Shown: positions 44,102 to 53,158, counted from the stretch's first letter. The stretch: 62,479 bases of DNA from Ideonella sp. MAG2 (GCA_004359425.1 PTEU01000006.1:38509-100987); one strand, 5' to 3'. Numbers and translations: made by a program. The notes: generated from the sequence alone by a model not told the origin.

Positions 44102-45487
44102 TCACGCCAGGGTGAGGGTCGCCAGCCCGTAGCTGGCGGGCCCCATCTGCCACTGCACGGTGCCTCGCTTGGCATCGACCTGCACCTCAGGCCTCACCAA
44201 GGTCGAGGCCTCGGGCTGCCCAGGGCTGTCGAACAAGGCTTTGGCCTGGGCTTGCTCAACCTGAGCGCTTTGCACCTGAACACCCGGCAGGCTCAGCTTG
44301 ATGGCGCCGGCGCGTGCCGGGTCTTTGTTGATCACCACCACCTGCACGGTTTTGCCCTGGCGCGCCGCCACGGCGCTGGCCAGCGGCATGTTCGGCCAAG
44401 GGGCGGAAAAGCTGATGCCGGTGGCTTTCTGGGTCGCGTCCACCTTGACTTGGCTGGCCACGATGTGCCCACCAGCCAGCAAGCGGCGGAACATCTTCAG
44501 CGCATGAAAGGCTGGCCGCACCGGCGGTGGGTTGGCCTGGGTCAGCACTTCAAAGGCACCGAAGATCCAGTTGCCATTGAGCGACCAGTGCGCGCCCAAC
44601 TCCATCTGCGGCTCATGGGCCATCATGCGCAAGAGGTCCGCCACAAACAGCGCACCGCCTTGTGTCATCACGATGCCGTCAAACATCTTTTTGGCCCAGC
44701 CCAGGTGCTCACCCACCACGGTGGCCATTTCGCTGTTGGGCCGCCACGGCCTGCCGGAGTAGGTGTCTAGCGCAAACGGCAGGCCCACCTTGATGCTGGG
44801 GTCGACCGCCTTGATGGCGGCCAGCACGGCGTTGACGCGCCGGGCAAAGTGTTCGGTCTTCAGGTAGAGCGGGTGGTTGCGCTCCATCACATAGGGCTCA
44901 TTGCCCAACTCCCAGTACAGGACTTTGGGCAGCGGCTTGCCGCTCAGGCGCGAGACATGGGTTTGTTGGTTGGTGAAGCGCACCCACTCCGCCGCTTGCT
45001 GCGCCAACTCAGCATCACTGCCCTGATGCATGTTCAGCTCGATCAAAGGCTGGGCGCCCACGTGCTCGCAAGCCTCCAAGAACTCAATCGTGCCGTAAAA
45101 GATCTTCTGAAACGGCTGGCCCGGGTAGGTGAACACCGGCTTGCGCTGGGCGGCGGGGCCAATGCCCTGCTTCCAGTGGTAGGTGTCGGGCACGCCGGGA
45201 TAGCGCAACACGGTGGGCGCCAGCTCTTTGGCACGGTTGGCCGGGCCATCGCGCCACTGGCCATCGTGGTCCATCAGGCCTTCGCTGCCATAGACCCAAG
45301 GTGTGTTGCTGCCCACCAGCAATGGGTTGGCTGCGTGCAGCACGTCCTGCACTTTGACCTCGACCTCGATGGCATGCTGGCCCAAGCCTTGCGCTTGGCT
45401 GGCCATGCTCAAGCCAGCCGCCGCAGAACTGGCCAGCACTTGGCGGCGATTGAGGCTGGAGGTGTTGCGGAGGGTGGGTTGGGGCAT
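44102..45487 (-). CDS. Tat-exported GH51-like glycosidase, probably internally deleted
   Basis: A 461-residue protein that resembles alpha-L-arabinofuranosidase-type (clan GH-A) enzymes. A twin-arginine signal (SLNRRQVLASSAAAGLSMAS) predicts export of a folded protein. RYPG...YHWKQGIGP and YWELGNEP, with the probable acid/base Glu197, are present. From about residue 274 (near 44665) it jumps from the MFDGIVM strand to TQGGALFVADLL, skipping the part that normally carries the nucleophile Glu in a (T/S)E(Y/W) motif. An in-frame internal loss of some 70-100 residues is likely, and with it catalysis. Confidence 0.78.
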   Translation of the reverse strand: MPQPTLRNTSSLNRRQVLASSAAAGLSMASQAQGLGQHAIEVEVKVQDVLHAANPLLVGSNTPWVYGSEGLMDHDGQWRDGPANRAKELAPTVLRYPGVPDTYHWKQGIGPAAQRKPVFTYPGQPFQKIFYGTIEFLEACEHVGAQPLIELNMHQGSDAELAQQAAEWVRFTNQQTHVSRLSGKPLPKVLYWELGNEPYVMERNHPLYLKTEHFARRVNAVLAAIKAVDPSIKVGLPFALDTYSGRPWRPNSEMATVVGEHLGWAKKMFDGIVMTQGGALFVADLLRMMAHEPQMELGAHWSLNGNWIFGAFEVLTQANPPPVRPAFHALKMFRRLLAGGHIVASQVKVDATQKATGISFSAPWPNMPLASAVAARQGKTVQVVVINKDPARAGAIKLSLPGVQVQSAQVEQAQAKALFDSPGQPEASTLVRPEVQVDAKRGTVQWQMGPASYGLATLTLA

Positions 45488-45576
45488 AGCGCGTGAAACA
45501 GGCGGCGAGGCGCGGATTGTTAGCCCAAGCGCGAGCGCTGCGCAACGCAGCGGGCTGATCGCCGGAGGAAATCGGC

Positions 45577-45582
45577 TAGAAT
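45577..45582 (+). promoter_or_regulatory. Candidate -10 box for tRNA-Ser
   Basis: TAGAAT lies 40 bp before the tRNA 5' end, a suitable distance for a short leader. The -35 region is not clear. It is a weak call that rests on position. Confidence 0.35.
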
Positions 45583-45621
45583 CCTCAGCTTCACCAAAAT
45601 CGACCGGTGAGCACCGAATCA

Positions 45622-45712
<91 letters not shown>

Positions 45713-45718
45713 CAAACA

Positions 45719-45753
45719 CGCCCGCAGCTTCACCGCTGTGGGCGTTTTTCTTT
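45719..45753 (+). terminator. Rho-independent terminator after tRNA-Ser
   Basis: A 10-bp stem, CGCCCGCAGC (45719-45728) with GCTGTGGGCG (45735-45744, one G-T pair), a 6-nt loop, then TTTTT. It lies 7 nt after the tRNA CCA end. Confidence 0.9.
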
Positions 45754-45934
45754 GGGGCATTCACCCATCTTTACAAGCAGGTGACGCTGGGCTCACACGG
45801 TACGTGCAGAGTACGCAGCAGTCCCGCATTGGGGGCTGCAAACTTTGCCTCAGAGCACTACCATGCACACTTCCATGACCACGGCCCGCAGCACACCGTT
45901 TGCATTTGGGCGCCGAGATTCTTCGCTGGACACT

Positions 45935-46163
45935 ATGACGGCCAAGCTGTTGTTGATTGATGATGATGCGCGCCTGACCAGCATGGTGGGCGACTACCTG
46001 CGCGGCCACGGCTACGAGGTGGACACCGCCGGTAGCCTGGCCCAAAGACGTGCATATCTCCCGCATTCGCGCGGTCATTGAAGACGATCCCAAGGCACCC
46101 AAGCGCGTGTTGACGGTGCGTGGCTCAGGCTATGTGTTTGCCCGCAAGCAGGACGGCGATTGA
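45935..46163 (+). pseudogene. OmpR-type response regulator, core missing
   Basis: From the ATG at 45935 the frame encodes the first 37 or so residues of a receiver domain (MTAKLLLIDDDARL, GYEVDTAGS). At about 46047 it switches frame to the last part of a winged-helix DNA-binding domain (VHISRIRAVIEDD, RVLTVRGSGYVF), ending with the TGA at 46161. The rest of the receiver with the phospho-acceptor Asp, and most of the wHTH, are missing (about 170 residues). It is overlapped by the histidine kinase start, so it was the partner regulator. Confidence 0.8.
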
Positions 46164-47578
46164 AGTCTCTCTACCTGCGCATTTGGCTCACGGTGGTGGC
46201 CGCGCTGGCGCTGTTTGCGCTGGCCTCAGGGTGGTTGTTGCAGCGGCATCTGGACCAAGAGCGCGTGCGCTCCGACGCGCAGATGGCAGAGCGCATGGCC
46301 GCTTGGGGGGAGTTGCTTCAGGGCTCTTTGCCCGAGGCTTGGGAGTCGCCCCAGGCTCAGGCTGAAGCGCTGAAAGAATGGTCGCGCCGTTTGCGTTTGC
46401 CCTTGGCGCTGGACGCACCCGGAGGCTCTCGCATTGGGGCCTCAGACTCCTATCTGCGACGGGAAGTTGAGCCTGGGGGCTTGAGTCGTGCGGTCGCCAT
46501 TCGCCTGGATGACGGGCGGACCTTGTGGTTGGTGCGTCCAGGTGGACGCAAAGCGCGCGAGGTTGAAACCGTCGAAAGCCCACCCGGCAACGTGCCCATG
46601 ATTGCAGACGGTTCGCGAGCCATTGTTGGGGCCGAACGCCCAGGCTTTGGTGGTGCGCCACCAGATCGATCGACCTTTCTGGGGCTGCCGGTGGCCCTGC
46701 CGCCGGACTGGCCTGCAAGCTTGAGCTTGTTGCTGTTGCTGAGTTTGCTGTTTCTGGGTGTGGCCGCAGGGGCCTGGCCTGTGGTGCGCAGTTTGACGCG
46801 CCGCCTGGAGTCTTTGCAGCAAGGTGTCGAAGCCTTTGGTGCGGGTGCGCTACACCACCGGGTCAAGGCTGAAGGCAGCGACGAAGTGGCGGCCGTGGCG
46901 CAGAGCTTTAACCGAGCCGCTGAACGCATTGAGACACTGGTGCAGACCCATCAACGTTTGCTGGCCAATGCCAGCCATGAATTGCGCTCGCCGCTGGCCC
47001 GCTTGCGCATGGCCGTGGAGATGTATGAGTCGGCAGGGCCCGCCCAACGCGCAGCGCTGAAGACCGAGATCGACACCAATGTCTCCGAGTTGGATGCCTT
47101 GGTCGAGGAAGTGCTGCTCTCCAGCCGCTTGGACGCGGGTGCAGCGGTTGACCTGGGAGAGCAAGTCGATCTCATCGCCCTGTTGGCTGAAGAGGCTGCG
47201 CGTGTGGCCGTGCCTTTGAGTGGTGAGCATGACGCGGTACAGGGCAACGAGCGTTTGTTGCGCCGGGCCGTGCGCAACCTGCTCGAAAACGCGCGCCGTT
47301 ATGCGGGTGATGAGGTGAACCTGCAGGTCGTCTCGGCCCCGGAGCCCGGCCATGTGGACATCCGTGTGTGTGACCGAGGGCCTGGCGTTCCTGCCGACCA
47401 GCGCGAGAAGATTTTCGAGCCCTTTTATCGCATGCCCGGTCATGCGGAGAGAGAAGGGGGCGTAGGCCTGGGCCTGTCCTTGGTTCGGCAAATTGCCCAC
47501 GCCCATCGGGGCCGAGTGTTTTGCGAGCCCAACCCCGGTGGCGGAAGCTGCTTTGTGATCAGGCTGCCACAGTCTTGA
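46160..47578 (+). CDS. Sensor histidine kinase (HAMP type)
   Basis: A 472-residue membrane kinase. Two helices (about 8-28 and 191-212) flank a periplasmic domain with Trp- and Arg-rich segments; a HAMP linker follows (VRSLTRRLESLQQGVEAFG). The H-box is NASHELRSPLARL with His273, then N-box RNLLENARRY, G1 DRGPGVP and G2 GVGLGLSLV. It starts with TTG, overlapping the regulator's stop. With its response regulator core missing, signalling would need another partner. Ligand is unknown. Confidence 0.92.
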   Translation: MKSLYLRIWLTVVAALALFALASGWLLQRHLDQERVRSDAQMAERMAAWGELLQGSLPEAWESPQAQAEALKEWSRRLRLPLALDAPGGSRIGASDSYLRREVEPGGLSRAVAIRLDDGRTLWLVRPGGRKAREVETVESPPGNVPMIADGSRAIVGAERPGFGGAPPDRSTFLGLPVALPPDWPASLSLLLLLSLLFLGVAAGAWPVVRSLTRRLESLQQGVEAFGAGALHHRVKAEGSDEVAAVAQSFNRAAERIETLVQTHQRLLANASHELRSPLARLRMAVEMYESAGPAQRAALKTEIDTNVSELDALVEEVLLSSRLDAGAAVDLGEQVDLIALLAEEAARVAVPLSGEHDAVQGNERLLRRAVRNLLENARRYAGDEVNLQVVSAPEPGHVDIRVCDRGPGVPADQREKIFEPFYRMPGHAEREGGVGLGLSLVRQIAHAHRGRVFCEPNPGGGSCFVIRLPQS

Positions 47579-48974
47579 CCGGGCTGGCCTGGGCCCGCAA
47601 TGTCCAGGCCAAAAGGCCCACCATGGCCAGCGCGGCCAGCGTCAACCCCAAGGTGCTGCTGACCCAAAAGCCCCGAGCCCCTTGCCAAGCGGGCGGGATG
47701 TTGCCCGTCACATTGAAGGCCACGCCATAGCCGCCGCCTAAGCCCACACCGCTGAGCGCCGCCACGTAGATCAGCATGGGCACGGTGGCCACGCGCCACG
47801 CCCGCAACACAAAGGCGGCAATGGTTTGAATGGCATCTGCCACATGGAACAAGGCCACCCAGCTCAGCAAGGGCAGGGCGGCCGCCGCAATCGCGGCATC
47901 CGGGGTGTACAGGCCCACGATGCGGTGCTGGCATGCATGCACAAGCAGACCCAAGGCTGCCGCGACGGCCGTGCCCAGGGCCAGGCCATGCCAGCCCAGG
48001 CGTATGGCCTCTTCCCGTTTGGCCGCTCCCACGGCTTGGGCCACCAAGGTGCTGGTGGCGTTCGCCAATGCCATGGGCATCATGAACATCAAGGTCACGA
48101 CATTCATGGCCACTTGGTGCCCGGCCACGGCCAGCGCCCCGGTGCGGGCAATGAACAAGGCCATGAGGCTAAAACCCGTCACCTCAACCAGGACGCTGAG
48201 CCCCATGGGTACACCCAGGCGCAGCAGGCCTCGCAGAGATGCCGCATGAGGTGCGTGCAAGCCCCTGCCAAAAAGGGCGAAGGGCTGATAGTGGCTGTCG
48301 CGTCGCATCCACCACCAGGCCAGGCCAAACTGACTCCACATGGCCACCACCGTGGCCCAGCCGCAGCCTTCCACGCCCATGGGCGGCACACCCCATTGCG
48401 GCAGGCCACCCACGGCCAGCATGGACAGCGGTACTTTGACCGCCAAGCCCCCAAGTTGCAGCACCATGACCGCCTTGGGCCGCGAGATGGCAGTATTGAA
48501 GCCTCGATAGACGGTAAACAGCAAGGCGGCAGGCAAAGAAAGGGCCAAGGCGGCCAAATAGGCTCTGACCTTGGTGCCAACCTCGGCACTGGGTTGTGCC
48601 AGAGCCAAAAGCGGGTCGGGCATCAACAAAAGGCTGCTGCCCAGCACCGAGAGGGCCAAAGCAAGCCATACCGCTTGGTGGGCTTGCGCCCCAGCGGCCT
48701 CCAGTTTGCGTGCGCCGAACAGTTGGCCCACCGTGGGGGAAATCGCCAACACCACGCCCATGAAACCGATGAAGATGGTGATGTAGACAGACATCCCAAT
48801 CGCCAGAGCGGCGAGGTCCGAGGGCGACACTCGGGCTACCAGCAGGGTGTCGACGGTGCCATAGGCCAGCACCGCCACCTGCCCCACGAACACCGGCCAA
48901 GCCAGCTTCAGAATGCGCGGCATGTGGCGGATGAAAGCGATGCCGGCGGGTCTCGCCGCGGCCTCTTCACTCAT
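47559..48974 (-). CDS. MATE-family multidrug transporter
   Basis: A 471-residue transporter with twelve hydrophobic helices in two similar halves (LKLAWPVFVGQVAVLAYGTVD and LLRLGVPMGLSVLVEVTGFS). It fits the NorM branch that uses Na+ or H+ gradients to export cationic drugs. The ATG at 48974 overlaps the upstream DUF1289 gene stop, so the two are coupled. Its 3' end overlaps that of the histidine kinase by 20 bp on the opposite strand. Confidence 0.93.
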   Translation of the reverse strand: MSEEAAARPAGIAFIRHMPRILKLAWPVFVGQVAVLAYGTVDTLLVARVSPSDLAALAIGMSVYITIFIGFMGVVLAISPTVGQLFGARKLEAAGAQAHQAVWLALALSVLGSSLLLMPDPLLALAQPSAEVGTKVRAYLAALALSLPAALLFTVYRGFNTAISRPKAVMVLQLGGLAVKVPLSMLAVGGLPQWGVPPMGVEGCGWATVVAMWSQFGLAWWWMRRDSHYQPFALFGRGLHAPHAASLRGLLRLGVPMGLSVLVEVTGFSLMALFIARTGALAVAGHQVAMNVVTLMFMMPMALANATSTLVAQAVGAAKREEAIRLGWHGLALGTAVAAALGLLVHACQHRIVGLYTPDAAIAAAALPLLSWVALFHVADAIQTIAAFVLRAWRVATVPMLIYVAALSGVGLGGGYGVAFNVTGNIPPAWQGARGFWVSSTLGLTLAALAMVGLLAWTLRAQASPVKTVAA

Positions 48975-49435
48975 AGGCTGCTGGCGGCTGAATCGTTGGG
49001 GTCTGGGGGGCTGTCTCGTTGAGCCGTGGCGTCCTCGCGGGCCCGCTCCGCATAGCGGTTGAAGCGCCAGGCCTTGGCCTCCAGGGTGATGCGACGCCAG
49101 ACTTGGCGCTTCTCGCCGGGGCTCATCACAGGCCAATGTTGCACTTCGTCTTCAGTCCGCCCGCAGCCCTTGCACAGCGGGTCGCCCTGGGCGGTGGAGC
49201 AGATGGCGATGCAGGGGGCGTCCGGGGTGTGGGCGTACCACGTTAGCCAAGCGTCTTTGGCCTTGGCGGGCATCGTGTCCTCGTCGGCCTCGGCTTCCCG
49301 GTAGTAAACCATCAGCGCGTAAATTTCGGCCAGCGCTCGGACCTCGGCGCAGGCCACAATGCCATCCGCCGAGGGCGAGCGGGCGCGCCACCAGTTGATG
49401 GCGGACTCGATGTCGGTGATGTGGATTCCCGCCAT
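48971..49435 (-). CDS. DUF3717-DUF1289 double-domain protein
   Basis: A 154-residue cytoplasmic protein with two small conserved domains: DUF3717 at the N-terminus (HITDIESAINWWRAR, then ALAEIYALMVYYRE) and DUF1289 (PCIAICS..QGDPLCKGCGRTEDEV..W, two Cys pairs that may hold a metal). Such fusions are seen in Burkholderiales. No function is known. The ATG at 49435 is preferred; it overlaps the MATE gene downstream by 4 bp. Confidence 0.85.
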   Translation of the reverse strand: MAGIHITDIESAINWWRARSPSADGIVACAEVRALAEIYALMVYYREAEADEDTMPAKAKDAWLTWYAHTPDAPCIAICSTAQGDPLCKGCGRTEDEVQHWPVMSPGEKRQVWRRITLEAKAWRFNRYAERAREDATAQRDSPPDPNDSAASSL

Positions 49436-49458
49436 GGTGCGAAGAGGCCCAGAAAGCA

Positions 49459-49482
49459 CAACCGCCCGTGAACGGGCGGTTG
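49459..49482 (-). terminator. Terminator after the OmpA-like gene
   Basis: A perfect 11-bp stem (CAACCGCCCGT / ACGGGCGGTTG) with a 2-nt loop lies 22 bp after the OmpA-like gene stop. The following minus-strand bases (TGCTTTCT) form only a weak T-tract. Confidence 0.7.
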
Positions 49483-49503
49483 TCGTATGAATGAAGCGCT
49501 GAC

Positions 49504-50013
49504 TCAGTCCACCAGGCGGATCTCAACCCGGCGGGCCTGTTCGGGACGGCCATCACCAGCCGTGCTTTCAGGCTTGCGCAACTGAATGCGAGCAGCATCC
49601 ACGCCAGCCGCCTTGAGCGCCTCACGCACAGCGATAGCACGCTTCTTGGCCAGTTCGGCATTCATGGCCGGGTCCCCGCTTGTGTCATGAAAGCCAGAGA
49701 GCACCAACTTGCGCGCCGGAGCCGCTTGAACGGCTGCCTTGACGCTGGCCAACTCAGCAAGCGCTTCAGCGGGCAAATCAGCCGAGCCGGTGCCGAAATA
49801 CAGGGTGCCAGTCAGGTCACCGGTGAGTGGCCCTTCCAGCAAAGCCTCGCCAACGCTGGTAGCAGCCGGTGCCGCCGCGCCTTTGAGTTGGCGCATGCCC
49901 AGGCCACCCAACAGCCCGAACAGCAGCAAGGTAATCACTCCCAGCGTGGTCCAAACCCCAACCCGCGCGCCATCATCCAGATCGTCCAACATGGCTTTCT
50001 CCGCCTCAGTCAT
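49504..50013 (-). CDS. OmpA/MotB-domain membrane-anchored protein
   Basis: A 169-residue protein with a single N-terminal helix (about 20-42) and a C-terminal OmpA-like peptidoglycan-binding domain. LYFGTGSADLP, LSGFHDTSGD and the NAELAKKRAIAVREAL block with final RRVEIRLVD are present. The inner-membrane helix and lack of a cleavable signal suggest it links the inner membrane to peptidoglycan. It is transcribed alone, with a hairpin terminator just downstream. Confidence 0.9.
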   Translation of the reverse strand: MTEAEKAMLDDLDDGARVGVWTTLGVITLLLFGLLGGLGMRQLKGAAAPAATSVGEALLEGPLTGDLTGTLYFGTGSADLPAEALAELASVKAAVQAAPARKLVLSGFHDTSGDPAMNAELAKKRAIAVREALKAAGVDAARIQLRKPESTAGDGRPEQARRVEIRLVD

Positions 50014-50171
50014 TTAAAAACAGGGATTCTAGGTCAGTCGCCCGCGTCAGATGGGCGAGTGCGGGGCGCTAGCAATTTCGACCCGTTCTCGTGCGAGTTT
50101 GGATGATCAATTTCACAGCGCCAATCGCTGTCGGGCTTATGGAGGAGGGGAGCGCCACCGATAATCGTTCT

Positions 50172-50651
50172 ATGAACAAGAAGTTGTTGTTGAGCGCCCT
50201 CGCGGGCGTCGTGTCGACCCTGCTGGTGGTAGGTGGCATACAGGCCTCACGCTCGATGAGCAGGCTGGGTGGTGAGCCTTCATCGCAGGCGATTCAGAAA
50301 CTGATGACCCCGTTTGCGGTCGACCCGACCTGGGTTAAGTCAGGCTCCCCCAACTTTCGCGCCACTGAGACCGCGCGATCACCGGATGGCAAAACCATTG
50401 TCGGGCAATGGGCCTGCGACGGCCCAACGACCTTCGAATGGACCTTTGGCCTAGACGAAACCGTGCACTTGTTGGATGGTGAAGTCCACGTCGATTACCT
50501 GGGGCGCAAGTTCACGCTCAAGCCGGGCGATACCGCAACCTTCCACCACGGCACCAAGGCCGTGTGGACGGTGCCGCAAAAGGCCCACAAGGTGTATGTG
50601 CTGCACCACCCGGGGTTTTGGGCCTACTTTCGCCAAAAGTACCTGAACTGA
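50172..50651 (+). CDS. Membrane-anchored cupin protein
   Basis: A 159-residue protein with an N-terminal signal anchor (LLLSALAGVVSTLLVVGGIQA) and a cupin_3-like domain (TTFEWTFGLDETVHLLDGEVHVD, KPGDTATFHHG). One His of the usual metal site is retained in the first motif, so metal binding is uncertain. Function unknown. It is convergent with the Rieske gene, with only 4 bp between their ends. Confidence 0.82.
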   Translation: MNKKLLLSALAGVVSTLLVVGGIQASRSMSRLGGEPSSQAIQKLMTPFAVDPTWVKSGSPNFRATETARSPDGKTIVGQWACDGPTTFEWTFGLDETVHLLDGEVHVDYLGRKFTLKPGDTATFHHGTKAVWTVPQKAHKVYVLHHPGFWAYFRQKYLN

Positions 50652-50655
50652 GATT

Positions 50656-51777
50656 TCACCAGGGCGAGCGCCCCATGCCCATGACCCGGCGATACCACTC
50701 ATGGAAGTGCTTCATGCCATCTTCCATGGGGCTCTGATAAGGCCCGGCCTCGTCATCGCCGCGTTCATACAAGGCCTTACGGCCTTGGTCCATGCGCTCA
50801 GCAATCTCGTCATCTTCGACGCAGGTTTCCATATAGGCCGCGCGCTGCGCATCCACAAACTCGCGCTCAAACGCCGCGATGTCTTCGGGGTAGTAGAACT
50901 CCACCACGTTCAGCGTCTTTTGTGGCCCTTGCGGGTAGAGGGTTGAGACCGTCAGCACATGCGGATACCACTCGACCATGATGTTCGGGTAGTAGGTCAG
51001 CCAGATGGCACCGTGGGCCGGGGGGACCCCTTCACGGTACTTCATCAGCGCTTCATGCCAGCGCTGATACACCGGTGAGCCCGGGCGCTTCAAGGCGTTT
51101 TGAACGCCCACGGTTTGCACGGAATGGTGCTTGCCGAACTCCCACTTCAGGTCAGCGCAGGTCACGAATTGCCCGAGCCCGGGGTGGAAGGGGCCAACGT
51201 GATAGTCCTCCAGATAGACCTCGATAAAGGTCTTCCAGTTGTAGTTGCACTCGTGCATCTCCACGTGGTCGAGCACATAGCCGGAAAAATCCAGGCTGGC
51301 GCGCGGCCCAAGGTGGGCCAAATCGGCGGCGATGTCTCGACCGTTGTCCTCAAACACCATGCCGTTCCAGGTCTTCACCCGGTAATTGTTGAGGTGCAGG
51401 CACGGGTCGTGGTCAAAATGCGGCGCACCGATCAACTGACCTTGCAGGTCGTAGGTCCAGCGGTGCAGGGGGCAGACGATGCTGCTCTTGGTGTTGCCCC
51501 GGCCACGCAGCATCACCGCTTGGCGGTGCCGGCAGACGTTGGACACCAACTCGATGCCTTTGGGCGTGCGCACCAACATCCGCCCTTCACCTTCTTGGGG
51601 AAGGGCGTAGTAGTCGCCGAGTTCGGGAACGGACAGTTCGTGCGCCAGATAGCGCGGTCCGTGCTGAAAGATGAGTTCTTGCTCCCTACGAAGCAGGTCC
51701 TCATCGAAATAGGTTGAAACGGAGAGTTGAGAGCGCGAGCGCTCCAGAGCTTCCAGCGTGATGCTCAGGTTTGACAT
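50656..51777 (-). CDS. Rieske non-heme iron oxygenase, alpha subunit
   Basis: A 373-residue ring-hydroxylating-type oxygenase. The Rieske 2Fe-2S motif is C-R-H...CPLHRW (about residues 83-109). The mononuclear iron site is in EVYLEDYHVGPFHP, with His-His and a later Asp in the helical C-terminus. Substrate is not evident; many such single-gene enzymes hydroxylate or demethylate quaternary amines or aromatics. A reductase gene is not next to it. The ATG at 51777 has GGAG upstream. Two intrinsic-terminator structures lie just before it. Confidence 0.9.
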   Translation of the reverse strand: MSNLSITLEALERSRSQLSVSTYFDEDLLRREQELIFQHGPRYLAHELSVPELGDYYALPQEGEGRMLVRTPKGIELVSNVCRHRQAVMLRGRGNTKSSIVCPLHRWTYDLQGQLIGAPHFDHDPCLHLNNYRVKTWNGMVFEDNGRDIAADLAHLGPRASLDFSGYVLDHVEMHECNYNWKTFIEVYLEDYHVGPFHPGLGQFVTCADLKWEFGKHHSVQTVGVQNALKRPGSPVYQRWHEALMKYREGVPPAHGAIWLTYYPNIMVEWYPHVLTVSTLYPQGPQKTLNVVEFYYPEDIAAFEREFVDAQRAAYMETCVEDDEIAERMDQGRKALYERGDDEAGPYQSPMEDGMKHFHEWYRRVMGMGRSPW

Positions 51778-51805
51778 GATCCCCAGGATCTCCAAAAAAC
51801 ATGTC

Positions 51806-51839
51806 TAAAAACCCCCCACCCGGTGGCCCCGCGGATGGG
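51806..51839 (-). terminator. Second intrinsic-terminator-like hairpin in the Rieske leader
   Basis: Read on the minus strand: CCCATCC (51839-51833), an 11-nt loop, GGGTGGG (51821-51815, one G-T pair), GG, then TTTTT (51811-51807). It ends 29 bp before the Rieske ATG. Confidence 0.6.
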
Positions 51840-51848
51840 TTTGTGACG

Positions 51849-51872
51849 AAAAAGCCCTCCCAGAGGGAAGGC
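51849..51872 (-). terminator. First intrinsic-terminator-like hairpin in the Rieske leader
   Basis: Read on the minus strand: GCCTTCCC (51872-51865), loop TCT, GGGAGGGC (51861-51854, one G-T pair), then TTTTT (51853-51849). This is a good intrinsic terminator, but no minus-strand gene lies upstream of it for it to end. Confidence 0.7.
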
Positions 51873-52028
51873 TAAGCGCTCGATTCTAGCCTGAAGCTGT
51901 TGCATCCAGGCGATCCCTGGGCCATTGGTGTTGCGCTTTCGAGGCTGAACGAGCGCCGTTGGTCAGTTTTGGGGAGTCTTGAGGGTTTACCACTGACTAC
52001 AATCCCGCTTTGCTTGTCACCTCTCGAA

Positions 52029-52274
52029 ATGCGCAAAGCATCCAATTCATCCGTCACCGCTGCGTCAGAGCCCTCCAGCTACGAAGAGGCCTTGGCCGAA
52101 CTTGATGGTTTGGTCCAGCGCATGGAGGCGGGGCAAATGCCGCTGGACCAGCTCTTGGTGAGCTACCAACGCAGTGCCGAATTGCTGGAGTTTTGCAAGG
52201 CGCGCCTCGCGGCGGTGGAGCAGCAAGTGAAGGTCCTGGAGGAAGGGCAACTCAAGCCCTGGACGAATCCATGA
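52029..52274 (+). CDS. xseB: Exodeoxyribonuclease VII small subunit
   Basis: An 81-residue XseB with [19 protein letters not shown] and the second helix [19 protein letters not shown]. With XseA it degrades single-stranded DNA. The ATG at 52029 was chosen by family length. It overlaps ispA by 4 bp (ATGA), the usual xseB-ispA-dxs order. Confidence 0.95.
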   Translation: MRKASNSSVTAASEPSSYEEALAELDGLVQRMEAGQMPLDQLLVSYQRSAELLEFCKARLAAVEQQVKVLEEGQLKPWTNP

Positions 52275-53158
52275 ATGACGTGAATTTTGAAGCTTGGTCT
52301 ACGGCAGAGCTGCTGGCCGTTGAGCGAGCCTTGGAAGCCTGGGTGCCTGCCGACACCCCTGCAGCCCTGGGTGTGGCCATGCGCTATGCCGTGCTGGATG
52401 GCGGCAAGCGCCTGCGCCCCTTGCTGGTGCTGGCGGCGGCCAGTGCGGCAGAAGGCCAGCGCGAGGCTGCCATGCGCGCGGCGGTGGCGGTGGAGTTGAT
52501 CCACGCCTATTCCCTGGTGCATGACGACATGCCTTGCATGGACGACGACGCTCTGCGCCGTGGCAAACCCACCGTGCATGTGGAGTTTGGCGAGGCCCGT
52601 GCCATGCTGGCTGGTGATGCAATGCAGGCCTTGGCCTTTGAAGTGCTGACCCCGGACCACGGCGTTGAGCCCATCTTGCAGGCCCGTTTGGTCAGCCTCT
52701 TGGCGCGTGCTGCGGGGCACCAAGGCATGGCGGGTGGGCAGGCCATAGACCTGGCCAGCGTGGGCCGCCAATTAGACGAAACCTCTTTGCGCGACATGCA
52801 TCGCCGTAAGACCGGTGCGTTGCTGCAAGCCAGTGTCTTGATGGGCGCAGCCTGTGGGCCTGTAGACGCCCACACCTGGGACGCTTTGGCCCAGTATGGT
52901 GCAGCCATTGGCCTAGCCTTTCAGGTGGTGGACGATATTCTGGATGTCACTCAACCGTCTGACACTCTGGGCAAAACAGCGGGCAAAGACGCCGACAACA
53001 ACAAGCCCACCTATGTGTCGGTATTGGGCCTGGAGGCCGCTCAGCGCTACGCCTTGGCCCTGCGCGACGAGGCCCATCAGGCCTTGCAGCGTTGCCACCT
53101 GCGGTCTACCGTCCACTTGGCCGCATTGGCCGACAAAGTGGTGGATCGACAAAGCTGA
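52271..53158 (+). CDS. ispA: Farnesyl diphosphate synthase (polyprenyl synthetase)
   Basis: A 295-residue short-chain prenyltransferase joining IPP to DMAPP/GPP. The first Asp-rich motif is DDMPCMDDD, the second DDILD, with GGKRLRP and [10 protein letters not shown] also present. This length and motif spacing fit bacterial farnesyl diphosphate synthases. It overlaps xseB and is followed after 49 bp by the broken dxs. Confidence 0.96.
   Translation: MNDVNFEAWSTAELLAVERALEAWVPADTPAALGVAMRYAVLDGGKRLRPLLVLAAASAAEGQREAAMRAAVAVELIHAYSLVHDDMPCMDDDALRRGKPTVHVEFGEARAMLAGDAMQALAFEVLTPDHGVEPILQARLVSLLARAAGHQGMAGGQAIDLASVGRQLDETSLRDMHRRKTGALLQASVLMGAACGPVDAHTWDALAQYGAAIGLAFQVVDDILDVTQPSDTLGKTAGKDADNNKPTYVSVLGLEAAQRYALALRDEAHQALQRCHLRSTVHLAALADKVVDRQS

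Noticed and set aside
47826..49022. 398-codon open frame antisense to the MATE gene
   Set aside because: Same reason: it mirrors a conserved transporter, has low-complexity His/Gln/Gly composition and no ribosome site of note.
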